A DNA stretch of 64,000 bases from Scatosoma sp045660265 (GCA_045660265.1 JAZRDM010000033.1:41617-105616); one strand, 5' to 3'. Shown: positions 33,821-42,270, numbered from the stretch's first letter. Notes: generated by a model from the letters alone, not told the origin. A program made the numbers and translations.

Positions 33821-35824
33821 TTAACGGAAAAAGCCGTTAGATACGAAACTCATCCAGCCAAACAAGCCGTTTGCCGCGCCTTCAGAAAGCACAAAGCCGT
33901 ACATTGCGGGAATGGCAAGGCCAAAGCATACCACAACGAGACCAAGACAAACATAAGCGGCAATTTTTGCTGCTTTTGCATACTTTTTACAACATTCGCA
34001 TTCGCCCATAATCGTTTCGCCCGTATAGAAAGCAAGGGGCAAGAATGCCGTGTAGCAAACGTAGAAGAAAATGGAGCAAACAAGCGTTGCGTCGCCCTTT
34101 ACAAGAGAAGCAATCATTGTTAACAACATACCGCTGAGCATAATGATATAAATACGACGAATACGCAACGTTACTTTATCCGATTTCTTTTTAACGATAT
34201 CATAAATAACCTTTGCGGTTACCGCAAGTAAGGATACGAGGCTGAGAATCGTCAACGCAAAGTTAGACATAATCGAACGAGCCACATACTCGCCGTTTGC
34301 CGTTGCCGAATATACCGTAGAAGCTTTAACAGGCAAGAACCATGCAAATACGTTGGTCGCGTTTGCAGCCGTATAAAGCGTTAAATTGTTAAATTTACCA
34401 GAGCCTAAGAAGTTTTGTACAACGAGCGCGGCAAAGCTCTTCGTAGGTTCTGCAACGTTATCGTATACCGCTACGTAGGTAGGATAGCAGATAATGCCCG
34501 CGATAAGCAAAATTAAGAAGCCGCCAAGCAACGTACCAACCGAGAAGAGCGAAATGCTAACTTGCATTTTGTACGAATATTTGCTTTGAAGTTTAAGCGC
34601 TGCCTTGTTGATAACCTTTTCTTCGCCGTTTTCGTCTACTTTCGTTTCTTCCATGCCTTCCGTCTTAGAAAGAGCAAGCTTATACGATTTATTCATTCTG
34701 ATAAGACCGAAGACAAAGAGAGCCAAAACGCCAAGTGCAGGCGCGCCTGCAACCGCTTCCGTGGCTACCGCCAAAGCACAGAACAACGCGGAAATTAAAA
34801 CGTTCATAGAACCTTTAATAACGTGCTTATCCGAAATACCCTTCGAATAGAAACGATACATAAAATACAATGCTGCAACAAGCGCAAACGCTACGATAGA
34901 ATGCGCCGTACCATACGTTCCTGCCGACGTTGCGATTCCGCCGAAAGCGAACAATGCAGCCGTCAAGAAGCCGTATTTTTGGCCTTTAAATAAATCGGAC
35001 GCAAGCAAGAAAATGAACACGAGCGTTGCCGTCATGAAAAGCAATGCAGGCAAACGCAAAGCAAACGTGCTAACGCCAAATAACGCAACGGAAGGAAGCA
35101 TCAAAAGCGAGCCTACTGCCGAGAAGTCTGCATCCAAACGGTAAATGCTGTTTTCGTGCGTTTTGCCTTGTTTTAAAATCGTTTGAATACTCGTCATATA
35201 ATGGCTTTCTTCACCCGAGAAGTTATACTTTGCAGAAGTATTCGTGTTGAAGGAATCTTGTGCGTCAAGCGCCTTATTTAAGTTTTCAAGCGTATAGCCT
35301 TCGCTTGCCGTTACAAGCGGGGTGAGCGCAATGCGGGAACCGTCGGGCGCAAAGCAAACGATTTCGTTAATTTCTACGTTGCTATCAAACGTGAAAGACA
35401 ACGTTTTTATGTTGCTTTTGTTTAAATCTTTTGCTAATTCAACCCAGTTATAGTTTACGTTGCTTAAGCCCGTCGTGGAAAACACGTTGCCGAAGCTGAG
35501 CGTTCTTACAACCGTCCACGAAGTAGGCGTAGCCGAGCTAGAAGAAGTCGATCTAAGGGTGAAACCAACGTCCGTGCCTTGCTTTACGTACATTGCACCA
35601 ACGTTGATATACACGTCGTCTAAACGGGTTTGTCCATCCGCAAACGTGAGTTGATAGGAAACTTTTTTATCTGCTACCACCGTTACGCTTTCACCGGTGC
35701 TTTGGAAGTTTCCCATAACGCAAAATTGCGTCGTGAAAAATACGACGAGCAAAATTACAAATGCCCATACGTATTTAGATACCTTTTTGAAAGATGCGGC
35801 AATTTTGCCGAAAAATTCTTTCAT
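33821..35824 (-). CDS. Multi-helix membrane glycosyltransferase, GT39/PMT-like
   Basis: A 667-residue protein. One N-terminal helix (about 17-37) is followed by an extracellular beta-rich domain of about 170 residues resembling a discoidin/carbohydrate-binding fold. Then come at least nine helices (LLMLPSVALFG onward). The region SGEESHYMTSIQTILKQG, then PSVALFGVSTFALRLPALLF in part, resembles dolichyl-phosphate-mannose mannosyltransferases (GT39) common in Clostridia. Donor and acceptor unknown; cell-surface glycosylation is likely. A repeated Cys pair (ECECC) near the C-terminus is unusual for a membrane protein. Confidence 0.7.
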   Translation of the reverse strand: MKEFFGKIAASFKKVSKYVWAFVILLVVFFTTQFCVMGNFQSTGESVTVVADKKVSYQLTFADGQTRLDDVYINVGAMYVKQGTDVGFTLRSTSSSSATPTSWTVVRTLSFGNVFSTTGLSNVNYNWVELAKDLNKSNIKTLSFTFDSNVEINEIVCFAPDGSRIALTPLVTASEGYTLENLNKALDAQDSFNTNTSAKYNFSGEESHYMTSIQTILKQGKTHENSIYRLDADFSAVGSLLMLPSVALFGVSTFALRLPALLFMTATLVFIFLLASDLFKGQKYGFLTAALFAFGGIATSAGTYGTAHSIVAFALVAALYFMYRFYSKGISDKHVIKGSMNVLISALFCALAVATEAVAGAPALGVLALFVFGLIRMNKSYKLALSKTEGMEETKVDENGEEKVINKAALKLQSKYSYKMQVSISLFSVGTLLGGFLILLIAGIICYPTYVAVYDNVAEPTKSFAALVVQNFLGSGKFNNLTLYTAANATNVFAWFLPVKASTVYSATANGEYVARSIMSNFALTILSLVSLLAVTAKVIYDIVKKKSDKVTLRIRRIYIIMLSGMLLTMIASLVKGDATLVCSIFFYVCYTAFLPLAFYTGETIMGECECCKKYAKAAKIAAYVCLGLVVVCFGLAIPAMYGFVLSEGAANGLFGWMSFVSNGFFR

Positions 35825-35967
35825 GTTAATGCCTCCTGTCTTTCTTCGACATATATAAGGAAGAAAGTTTACTTTTCTATATTGTACATAAAAAAGAGCA
35901 AAAAGTAAAATACTTTTCGCCCCTTTTTCAATTTTTTACTTCCTTATATATAAAAAGTTTTGTGAGA

Positions 35968-36005
35968 TTGCGCCGTGTATACGCATTTAGCCTGTTCGTA
36001 AGCGA
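35968..36005. repeat. 38-bp direct repeat, copy 1
   Basis: TTGCGCCGTGTATACGCATT... matches 36116-36153 at 35 of 38 bases. The copies are 148 bases apart and bracket a conserved-looking segment, which suggests a small mobile or MITE-like repeat element. Confidence 0.75.
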
Positions 36006-36091
36006 ATTGACCTACGTTAAAATGTGGAGATACAAGCAAAACAAGAAGAGCGAGGAAAACCCGAGGGAGTTTACTAAGCGTAAACGACCGA

Positions 36092-36119
36092 GGGTTGCCA
36101 CAGCTCGACGAAGTATTGC
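36092..36119. repeat. Interspersed repeat segment shared with 3503-3530
   Basis: GGGTTGCCACAGCTCGAC... agrees with the copy at 3503-3530 at 24 of 28 bases. It supports a dispersed family present at least twice in 64 kb. Confidence 0.6.
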
Positions 36120-36153
36120 GCAGTATATACGCATTTAGCCTATTCGTAAGCGA
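36116..36153. repeat. 38-bp direct repeat, copy 2
   Basis: TTGCGCAGTATATACGCATT..., 35 of 38 bases identical to 35968-36005. It directly follows the 36092-36119 segment that recurs at 3503-3530. Confidence 0.75.
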
Positions 36154-36170
36154 CCAAGCAAAAAAAAATA

Positions 36171-36196
36171 AGTCCGCCTTTGACTTTGGGCAGACT
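36171..36196 (-). terminator. rplS terminator
   Basis: AGTCCGCC (36171-36178) pairs with GGCAGACT (36189-36196), including one wobble. On the minus strand it is followed by TATTTTTTTTT. Confidence 0.85.
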
Positions 36197-36225
36197 CACT
36201 TCTTTCGGTATAAAATTGTTCCGAC

Positions 36226-36570
36226 TTAAATTTTTTCTTTGACCTTGGCAGCTTTGCCCGTCAAACCGCGCAGATAATACAACTTCGCTCTTCTTACCTT
36301 ACCCTTTCTAACAACCGTGATGGATGCAATTTTAGGTGAGTGAAGAGGATAGGTTTTTTCTACGCCTACGCCGTAGGAAATGTGGCGAACAGTGAACGTT
36401 TCGGAAATACCGCCGTTTCTCTTTGCGATAACGACGCCTTCGAAGTTCTGAATTCTTTCCTTGCCGCCTTCGATAATCTTGTAACCTACTTTTACCGTAT
36501 CACCTACGTTAAATGCAGGAACTTCCGATTTCATGTTTTCGGCGTTAATAGCTTCGATTAATCCTTTCAT
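36226..36570 (-). CDS. rplS: 50S ribosomal protein L19
   Basis: A 114-residue ribosomal protein with the family sequence FNVGDTVKVGYKI, RIQNFEGVVIA, the ETFTVRHISYGVGVEKTYPLHSP region in part, and C-terminal RRAKLYYLRGLTGKAAKV in part. It lies at the 30S-50S interface. It is monocistronic here, with its own promoter, a structured leader upstream and a terminator. The GGAGGTAAAG ribosome binding site is 10 bases before the ATG. Confidence 0.97.
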   Translation of the reverse strand: MKGLIEAINAENMKSEVPAFNVGDTVKVGYKIIEGGKERIQNFEGVVIAKRNGGISETFTVRHISYGVGVEKTYPLHSPKIASITVVRKGKVRRAKLYYLRGLTGKAAKVKEKI

Positions 36571-36599
36571 TTTTAGACTTTACCTCCGTTATTTACGAA

Positions 36600-36664
36600 A
36601 TGTTCATAACCCGCTGCGCGATTCCTCACCGCGCCCAAAATAAAAAAGGCAGCGGAACATTCGA
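36600..36664 (-). ncRNA. L19 leader (autoregulatory 5' UTR structure)
   Basis: Minus-strand AATGTTCCGCTGC at the 5' side and GCAGCGGGTTATGAACATT at the 3' side form a long interrupted stem, enclosing GGGCGCGGTGAGG...CGCGC. Position (between promoter and rplS) and shape fit the L19 ribosomal protein leader known in Firmicutes, which lets free L19 repress its own synthesis. A covariance-model search would settle it. Confidence 0.7.
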
Positions 36665-36675
36665 AGTCGTTAAAC

Positions 36676-36704
36676 ATTATATACGATTTTTTATTCTTTG
36701 GCAA
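36676..36704 (-). promoter_or_regulatory. rplS promoter
   Basis: TTGCCA (36704-36699), 17 bases, TATAAT (36681-36676), just upstream of the L19 leader. Confidence 0.7.
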
Positions 36705-36812
36705 GCGTTTTTGCTTGATTTTTGAAAATTTTTTTCCTTTTACAAAATTTTACTTTTTACCCATAAATAGAAGTTCCCCTTCTCAATTTTACCAATATCC
36801 GTAAAAAATACC

Positions 36813-36841
36813 TTGACAAGACTGCCTTTCTCCCCTATAAT
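36813..36841 (+). promoter_or_regulatory. Consensus promoter of the CDF transporter gene
   Basis: TTGACA (36813-36818), 17 bases, TATAAT (36836-36841), 30 bases before the ATG at 36872. No metal-regulator box was recognised. Confidence 0.8.
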
Positions 36842-36871
36842 AATGGATACTATTTATTTTTTAGAGTGATT

Positions 36872-38044
36872 ATGAGCGAATTTCTTATTAAATTATTTAT
36901 TAAAAACAGAGATTTATCCGACGAAACAGTACGCGCAAAACACGTAGAGTTGGCTGGTTTTACGGGGATTATTTGCAATATTTTGCTGTTTATCGGCAAG
37001 CTTTGTATTGGCTTGATTGCCGCTTCCGTTTCTATTATCGCGGACGCGTTTAATAATATTTCGGACGCTGGCTCTGCCATCGTCGCATTGATTGGCTTGC
37101 GCCTTTCTTTAAAACCCGTCGATAAAGAACACCCATTAGGACACGGTAGACTAGAATACATCACCGGCTTTATCGTGGATATGATTATTATTTTTGTTGG
37201 CGCTGAGCTTTTCACCTCCTCCATACAACAAATTATCAACCCCACGCAACCAAGCGTCAGCGACGTAACGTTGATTATTCTTATCGCGTCCATCTTCGTC
37301 AAATTGTGGTTATTCTTCTTTTATCGAAAAATTGCCAAGCTGACCAACTCTACCGCCATTAAAGCGTCGGCTGCGGACAGCTTAAGCGATTGTATTGCGA
37401 CAGGTCTTGTACTTTTCTCTGCCCTTTCTGCGCGTTTTTCGCTGTTTGGCGGATTTGTCGTAGACGGTTTTGCCGGGGTGCTGGTTGCAGGTTTTATCTT
37501 GCTTGCCGGTTTTAAAATGGCAAAAGAAACCATTGATTTACTACTTGGTTCTACCCCCGAACCCGAATTTATTCAAGAAATTTATGATTTCGTAAAAAAT
37601 TATCCTGCGATTGTGGGTATCCACGACGTTATCGTACACGATTATGGTCCCAGCAGAAAAATTATCTCCTTCCATGCGGAACTCCCCGCCGATTACGACA
37701 TCAACTTAGGACACGAAATTATCGATAACTTAGAAGATGATATGCACAAAAAATTCCGCTGTATCGTAACCATTCATTTAGATCCTATCGTCGTCAACGA
37801 CGAGGACGTAAATCAGATGCGAAAATTAGCGGAAGAATGCGCACAAAGCGTGGATGGCAGTTTTTCTATTCATGATTTCCGTATGACACGCGGCGATAAA
37901 CGCACGAATATTATTTTCGACTTACTTATACCTGCAGATAGCAAATTAAGCAAAGAGAAAGCCGCGAAAGCTGTAGAAGAAAAGATTAAAGAACTCAATC
38001 CTGATTGCTATGCAGTAATCCGCCCGGAACACCCCTATATTTGA
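36872..38044 (+). CDS. Cation diffusion facilitator (FieF/MamM-like)
   Basis: A 390-residue divalent-metal/proton antiporter. About six helices lie in the first 215 residues. Metal-site residues are visible in ISIIADAFNNISDAGSAI (helix 2, Asp pair) and in SAADSLSDCIATG (helix 5). A cytosolic domain of the CDF type (HDVIVHDYGPSRKIISFHAEL in part) follows. It is longer than FieF by about 90 C-terminal residues, a second small alpha/beta domain. It probably exports Zn, Fe or Mn. The ATG at 36872 is preferred to the GTG 6 bases earlier. It ends in TGA. Confidence 0.92.
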   Translation: MSEFLIKLFIKNRDLSDETVRAKHVELAGFTGIICNILLFIGKLCIGLIAASVSIIADAFNNISDAGSAIVALIGLRLSLKPVDKEHPLGHGRLEYITGFIVDMIIIFVGAELFTSSIQQIINPTQPSVSDVTLIILIASIFVKLWLFFFYRKIAKLTNSTAIKASAADSLSDCIATGLVLFSALSARFSLFGGFVVDGFAGVLVAGFILLAGFKMAKETIDLLLGSTPEPEFIQEIYDFVKNYPAIVGIHDVIVHDYGPSRKIISFHAELPADYDINLGHEIIDNLEDDMHKKFRCIVTIHLDPIVVNDEDVNQMRKLAEECAQSVDGSFSIHDFRMTRGDKRTNIIFDLLIPADSKLSKEKAAKAVEEKIKELNPDCYAVIRPEHPYI

Positions 38045-38071
38045 TACTTTTGTTAAATTTATTAAGAATCC

Positions 38072-38100
38072 TTGACGAAAATGATAAATTGTGTTATACT
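38072..38100 (+). promoter_or_regulatory. Promoter of the GNAT-like gene
   Basis: TTGACG (38072-38077), 17 bases, TATACT (38095-38100), 30 bases before the ATG at 38131. Confidence 0.65.
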
Positions 38101-38130
38101 TGTTTTACATTTCACAGGAGAAGACTTTTT

Positions 38131-39252
38131 ATGGTAAAGGTCATTGAAGTTACAACAAAAAAACAGAGAAAAGAATTTATTGAGTATCCCCTGCGCTTGT
38201 ATAAAGATAATCCGTATTTCGTTCCCCCGCTGTATAACGACGAGTTGAATTTATTTACGGATAAGAACATTTACAACAAAACTTGTGAATCCATCTTCTT
38301 TTTAGCGCAAAAGGACGGCAAAACCGTCGGACGTATCCAAGGCATTTTACAAAAACAATACAACGAATTAAAAAACGCAAAGCAGGTACGATTTACTCGT
38401 TTCGACTGCGAAAACGACCCGCAAACAGCAAAAGCACTGTTTGATGCCGTAGAGAATTGGGCAAAAACATTAGGCATGACGGAGATGGTTGGACCACTCG
38501 GTTACAGCGATTTAGAACGTGAAGGCTTGCTTATCGAGGGCTTTGAATATCTTTCTACCTTTGAAGAACAATACAATTACGACTACTATGCTTCGCTTAT
38601 TGAAAACTGCGGTTATGCCAAGGACGTGGATTGGTTGGAATTCCGTTTGTTTAAAATGACGGCGGATATCGACAAAATGCAACGGCTTTTAGACCATACT
38701 TTGAAAAAATATAATTTACATTTTGCCGACCCGAAACTTTCTAAACGTGCCTTTATTAAAAAGTACGGCGCAGGATTTTTCCATTGTATCGACGAGTGCT
38801 ATAAGGATTTGTACGGCGTTGTCCCCTATACCCCTGAAATGCAAAAACAGATGGTTGACCAGTTTATGCTGCTGTTAAATCGAAAGTTTTTAACCGTTGT
38901 GTGCGACGAAAACGAAAACGTCGTTGCATGCGGGCTCTGCATTCCCGGTATCGGTAAATCGTTGCAAAAAAGTGGCGGTAAACTCACACCTGCTACCATT
39001 GTACGCTTATTGAAGGCAGTAAAAAATCCTGAAAGTATCGACTTTGCTTTGGTAGGTATTATGCCGCAATACCGCAAGAGTGGCTTAACTTCTTTCATGC
39101 TTACCGTGCTTGCCGACGTTTTAAAGGACGGCAACGTACAGTATATGGAAACAAATTTAAACTTGGAAGATAACGTCAATATCATTTCTATGTGGAAACG
39201 CTTTGAGCATATTCAACACAAGCGCAGACGCTCGTATAAAAAAGAAATTTAA
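38131..39252 (+). CDS. GNAT-fold acetyltransferase-like protein
   Basis: A 373-residue protein starting MVKVIEVTTK at 38131, with ACAGGAG upstream. The N-terminal part (KEFIEYPLRLYKDNPYFVPP) and the middle (RIQGILQ; GPLGYSDLEREGLLIEGF) resemble the large uncharacterised N-acetyltransferase-like family found in Firmicutes and Bacteroidetes. A C-terminal GNAT-like part has a LVGIMPQYRKSGLTSFML acetyl-CoA-type loop. Substrate unknown. The final residues are very basic (KRRRSYKKEI). Monocistronic with a strong terminator. Confidence 0.75.
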   Translation: MVKVIEVTTKKQRKEFIEYPLRLYKDNPYFVPPLYNDELNLFTDKNIYNKTCESIFFLAQKDGKTVGRIQGILQKQYNELKNAKQVRFTRFDCENDPQTAKALFDAVENWAKTLGMTEMVGPLGYSDLEREGLLIEGFEYLSTFEEQYNYDYYASLIENCGYAKDVDWLEFRLFKMTADIDKMQRLLDHTLKKYNLHFADPKLSKRAFIKKYGAGFFHCIDECYKDLYGVVPYTPEMQKQMVDQFMLLLNRKFLTVVCDENENVVACGLCIPGIGKSLQKSGGKLTPATIVRLLKAVKNPESIDFALVGIMPQYRKSGLTSFMLTVLADVLKDGNVQYMETNLNLEDNVNIISMWKRFEHIQHKRRRSYKKEI

Positions 39253-39258
39253 CGATAC

Positions 39259-39294
39259 AAAAACAGCCAACGCAAAAACGCGTTGGCTGTTTTT
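39259..39294. terminator. Terminator after the GNAT-like gene
   Basis: AAAAACAGCCAACGC (39259-39273) pairs with GCGTTGGCTGTTTTT (39280-39294); T-rich on the plus side and A-rich before. It also serves the convergent gene ending at 39309. Confidence 0.92.
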
Positions 39295-39308
39295 TATTTT
39301 GTCTTTGG

Positions 39309-39926
39309 TTATTTGATGAAGTTGGTAAGAATTTTTCTTTCCATTGCAGGCGTAATCCCCGCCTCTTTGCCCAAAGCAATACATTTGAGCAACCAAGCCA
39401 TATTATGCCCGATAATACGCATTGTTTGCATACCTTCTTCGTCTTGCATAACTTCTTCGGGGGTGTTGCCGTGGATACCGTTCCAGTATCTTGCCGACAC
39501 GACGGGCATACAGTTAATCGTAAAATATTTATTGAGTACGTCTAAGGATGCCGTTGCGCCTGAACGTCTGCAGCTAGCAATCGCCGAGGCGGGCTTATAG
39601 GAAAATACTTTACTGGAAGAATAGAATGCTCTGTCAAGCAACGATACGATACTGCCGCCAGCCGAAGCGTAATGCACGGGCGTACCAAAAACGTATCCGT
39701 CGAAATCTTTGGCTTTTTCCACAAATTCATTTACGATATCATCCATATAGCATTTGCCTAATTTTCTGCAAGCCCCGCAGCCGTGGCAGCCGCTGATTGC
39801 TTGCTTTCCAATCCAGAAAATTTCCGTTTCTACGCCGTTTGCGTTTAACGTTTTAGCAATTTCGCTAAGCCCCGTATACGTACAGCCCGTTTCGTGAGGG
39901 CTACCATTCACCAACAATACTTTCAT
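39309..39926 (-). CDS. Flavodoxin-family NAD(P)H-dependent FMN reductase
   Basis: A 205-residue flavoprotein with the FMN-binding loop LVNGSPHETGCTYTGL (residues 4-19) and the second FMN loop GTPVHYASAGGSIVSLLDR (about 82-100). A Cys cluster, CHGCGACRKLGKC (about 46-58), is typical of the iron-sulfur flavoprotein-like/NADPH reductase branch in anaerobes. The electron partner is unknown. GGAAGGAAAAAT precedes the ATG. Confidence 0.88.
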   Translation of the reverse strand: MKVLLVNGSPHETGCTYTGLSEIAKTLNANGVETEIFWIGKQAISGCHGCGACRKLGKCYMDDIVNEFVEKAKDFDGYVFGTPVHYASAGGSIVSLLDRAFYSSSKVFSYKPASAIASCRRSGATASLDVLNKYFTINCMPVVSARYWNGIHGNTPEEVMQDEEGMQTMRIIGHNMAWLLKCIALGKEAGITPAMERKILTNFIK

Positions 39927-39945
39927 ATTTTTCCTTCCTTTTTGT

Positions 39946-40404
39946 TTATTTCAGCAACTGCGACAGATTAAATTTTTCTTTTAACCAGGAAATATCCGTT
40001 GTCCAGTTGTCTATTTTATTGCGTGATTTGTGTTGTTCGTTTGCCGCGCCAAGCGCTTCGTGAAATTCCGATTGAGAGCATTGATTTACTTGCATAAAAT
40101 GCTCCATTGCTTCCATTCCGCGACCAAACAACTGCGTTCTGCCGATATGAATTACTTCGTGGCAGAGACGGCATATTGCCACCACCGTTTGTAACGTTTG
40201 CAATGCCTTTTTTTCGTCGTATTCCCAACGTTCGTGCGCTTCTAAATACCTCGTCGGCGCACCGCAAATCATACACTTGCCCCGCGCCCGCTTATATGCA
40301 TCCTTGCGGATAATATCCCACACCTCTTGGGGCAATGCACTACGCAAATTCGTATACCAACAGCCGTCGGGAACAAGCTCGAAATTTAACTTATACGTCT
40401 TCAT
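39946..40404 (-). CDS. HNH-motif protein (putative nuclease)
   Basis: A 152-residue protein. CMICGAPTRYLEAHERW (about 43-59) and CRLCHEVIH (about 77-85) give the two CxxC knuckles and the His residues of an HNH/beta-beta-alpha-metal nuclease fold. A DNA or RNA endonuclease role is inferred from the motif only. It overlaps the mutY stop region by 14 bases, so it is translated from the mutY transcript. This suggests a DNA-repair link but does not prove it. Confidence 0.75.
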   Translation of the reverse strand: MKTYKLNFELVPDGCWYTNLRSALPQEVWDIIRKDAYKRARGKCMICGAPTRYLEAHERWEYDEKKALQTLQTVVAICRLCHEVIHIGRTQLFGRGMEAMEHFMQVNQCSQSEFHEALGAANEQHKSRNKIDNWTTDISWLKEKFNLSQLLK

Positions 40405-41437
40405 TTTCTACCATTTGTAAGCACTGTTTAAACGCTGTAGGCAAGGAAATATTTCGCTGTATTTCGTCAAGCGAATACGTTTCAAACGGAAGGTCGTCCG
40501 TCTGCACCCAAAAACACTCCATTTCCCACTTAATATGCGTAAAAATATGCGTGAATTTCTTTTTAGATTTCCATTTCAACGCGGACATGCCCCACTCGTT
40601 TAACACCTCTTGAGGCGTTTTTTCCTCGGCAAGTACCGAAGGAAACTCGTTCATTCCCTTAAGCACCCCATCCGTTCTTTTACGAATAGCAAAACCCGTT
40701 TTTGTCTGCAATAAAAATACGTATAGCTTTTGAATTTTTTTATCCTTTTTTTCAGGCAAAACGGGGAAATTCGTTTGCGTGCCGTGCTGACGGCTTTGGC
40801 AAATTTCCTTTAATGGACAAAGCGCGCAATCAGGCGTTTGCGGTTTACAAATGAGCGCGCCAAGCTCCATCAATGCTTGGGTAAACGAGGAGCAATCCTC
40901 GCTGTCTTCTTGCGGATAAACGGCAAGCAGATTTTCTTCTAAATATTTACGGTATTTCGGATCCGCGATAGAAGTATCGTTCTCTTCCAAACGGGAGCAA
41001 ACGCGAAAAACGTTTCCATCTACCGCAGGGGCGCGTTTTTTAAAGGCAATTGAACGGATTGCCCCCACTGTATAAGCGCCTATCCCCGCTAATTTTTTTA
41101 ATTGAGCTTCTTCGCTGGGAAAAACACCGCCGTATTCTTCGACAATTGTTTTTGCCGCTTTTTGCATATTGCGGACGCGGCTATAATAACCTAAGCCCTC
41201 CCACAGCTTTAACAGCTTTCCTTCCTCGCAAAACGCTAAATCTTGCAGGGTAGGCAGCTCTTTTAAAAAGCGAAAATAGTATTCTTTTGCTGCTTCTACG
41301 CGCGTTTGCTGCAACATAATTTCGGATACCCAAACACGATATGGTGTAGGATTTATCCGCCAAGGCAAGTCGCGCTTGTTTTCGTTATACCACGAAAGCA
41401 GGGGGGCAGGTATTTGTTGAAATATATTTTTTTGCAT
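40391..41437 (-). CDS. mutY: A/G-specific adenine glycosylase MutY
   Basis: A 348-residue base-excision repair enzyme that removes A opposite 8-oxoG. The catalytic Glu lies in LMLQQTRV-type sequence (here EIMLQQTRVEA), the helix-hairpin-helix is in LKKLAGIGAYTVGAI, the catalytic Asp in AVDGNVFRVCSR, and the 4Fe-4S cluster site is CKPQTPDCALCPLKEIC in order. A C-terminal NUDIX-like 8-oxoG recognition domain follows. It lies 13 bases after the FtsK-like gene. Confidence 0.95.
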   Translation of the reverse strand: MQKNIFQQIPAPLLSWYNENKRDLPWRINPTPYRVWVSEIMLQQTRVEAAKEYYFRFLKELPTLQDLAFCEEGKLLKLWEGLGYYSRVRNMQKAAKTIVEEYGGVFPSEEAQLKKLAGIGAYTVGAIRSIAFKKRAPAVDGNVFRVCSRLEENDTSIADPKYRKYLEENLLAVYPQEDSEDCSSFTQALMELGALICKPQTPDCALCPLKEICQSRQHGTQTNFPVLPEKKDKKIQKLYVFLLQTKTGFAIRKRTDGVLKGMNEFPSVLAEEKTPQEVLNEWGMSALKWKSKKKFTHIFTHIKWEMECFWVQTDDLPFETYSLDEIQRNISLPTAFKQCLQMVENEDV

Positions 41438-41450
41438 TTTTACCTATTAA

Positions 41451-42182
41451 TTATTTGTTAATGTTTAAAGAAAAAACACAGTCGGATACGCTAGGAGTAT
41501 CCGGATACGATATGCTTAACGGCAAGGACAGACAAGAATCTATCCCTACGTAAGTAACGTCTGCTTTTCCTAAAACGTCTGTGGAAACCAATGCGTTACC
41601 ATGTCCTACAAACGCACCAGGATAGCTATTGAAAATACTCTTTTCTAAGTCAATCCCTGTAATAATTTCTATTCCGCTTGCACCAACCACGTCAAAGAAA
41701 GGCTTAAAACACTCGAACGTTTGCTTTTCTCCTTCACCCATAATGTCTTCCAAGCCGTCTAATATCAAAAAGAATTTGGGGCTGTTTTCTTGCTCCACCG
41801 CAAGCATACGTACAAATTCACGCAAGGTATCTAAAGCGGATGCACAATCAGCATAACGATTGATAAGCGGAATGGTGATGTCAGCGTCTTTTAAATAAAG
41901 CAATTCTCCGTACGCTTTATCCGGTGAAAGAATAAGAAAGCTAACTTTATCTTGTCCGTATAATTTGCAAATAGATAAAATGAAACGGCGAATATATTCT
42001 CCTCGCTTTTCGCCCGTAACGCAAATATGATGATAACGCGCAGGACAAACCTCCGTGTGCGCAAAAATAGGCGCATCATCTTCACCTAAACCCAAAGGGA
42101 TTGCTTTACAAAACTCCAATCCGTTTCCCGTTGCTAAATTGGATAATTGAATAAGAGATTGAATGTATTCTTGAATTTCCAT
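41451..42182 (-). CDS. Degenerate FtsK/SpoIIIE-like P-loop protein, Walker A lost
   Basis: A 243-residue protein starting MEIQEYIQSL at 42182 (AAGGAA upstream). The order of elements follows an FtsK/EssC-type motor domain: IPLGLGEDDAPIFAH, then HHICVTGEKRGEY (55-63, where G-x-x-G-x-G-K-S is expected but no GKS/T is present), LILSPDKAYGELLYL, a PLINRYADCASALDTLREF segment like the FtsK P-V-V-T-D...A stretch, and the Walker B-like FFLILDGLED (about 138-147). No membrane segment. It is therefore probably unable to bind ATP in the usual way. It heads an operon with mutY and an HNH gene. Function unknown. Confidence 0.6.
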   Translation of the reverse strand: MEIQEYIQSLIQLSNLATGNGLEFCKAIPLGLGEDDAPIFAHTEVCPARYHHICVTGEKRGEYIRRFILSICKLYGQDKVSFLILSPDKAYGELLYLKDADITIPLINRYADCASALDTLREFVRMLAVEQENSPKFFLILDGLEDIMGEGEKQTFECFKPFFDVVGASGIEIITGIDLEKSIFNSYPGAFVGHGNALVSTDVLGKADVTYVGIDSCLSLPLSISYPDTPSVSDCVFSLNINK

Positions 42183-42213
42183 AGCCGTTTTCCTTGCTTT
42201 TTTCTTATGGAGT

Positions 42214-42242
42214 ATTATACACCAAAACCCCATAAATGTCAA
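42214..42242 (-). promoter_or_regulatory. Consensus promoter of the FtsK-like/mutY/HNH operon
   Basis: TTGACA (42242-42237), 17 bases, TATAAT (42219-42214), 31 bases before the ATG. Confidence 0.8.
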
Positions 42243-42270
42243 GCGTGATACGTGAAAAGACAAAAAAAGA

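Larger units (their letters stand above)
35825..36225. other. Intergenic region with repeats, no gene seen
   Basis: About 400 bases between the GT39-like gene and rplS. It holds two 38-base direct repeats (35968, 36116), a 28-base segment shared with 3503-3530, and the rplS terminator (36171-36196). No open frame with a ribosome binding site or homology was found. The middle (36045-36100) has a GAGGGAGTTTAC...GTAAACGACCGAGG hairpin-like segment. Confidence 0.7.
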
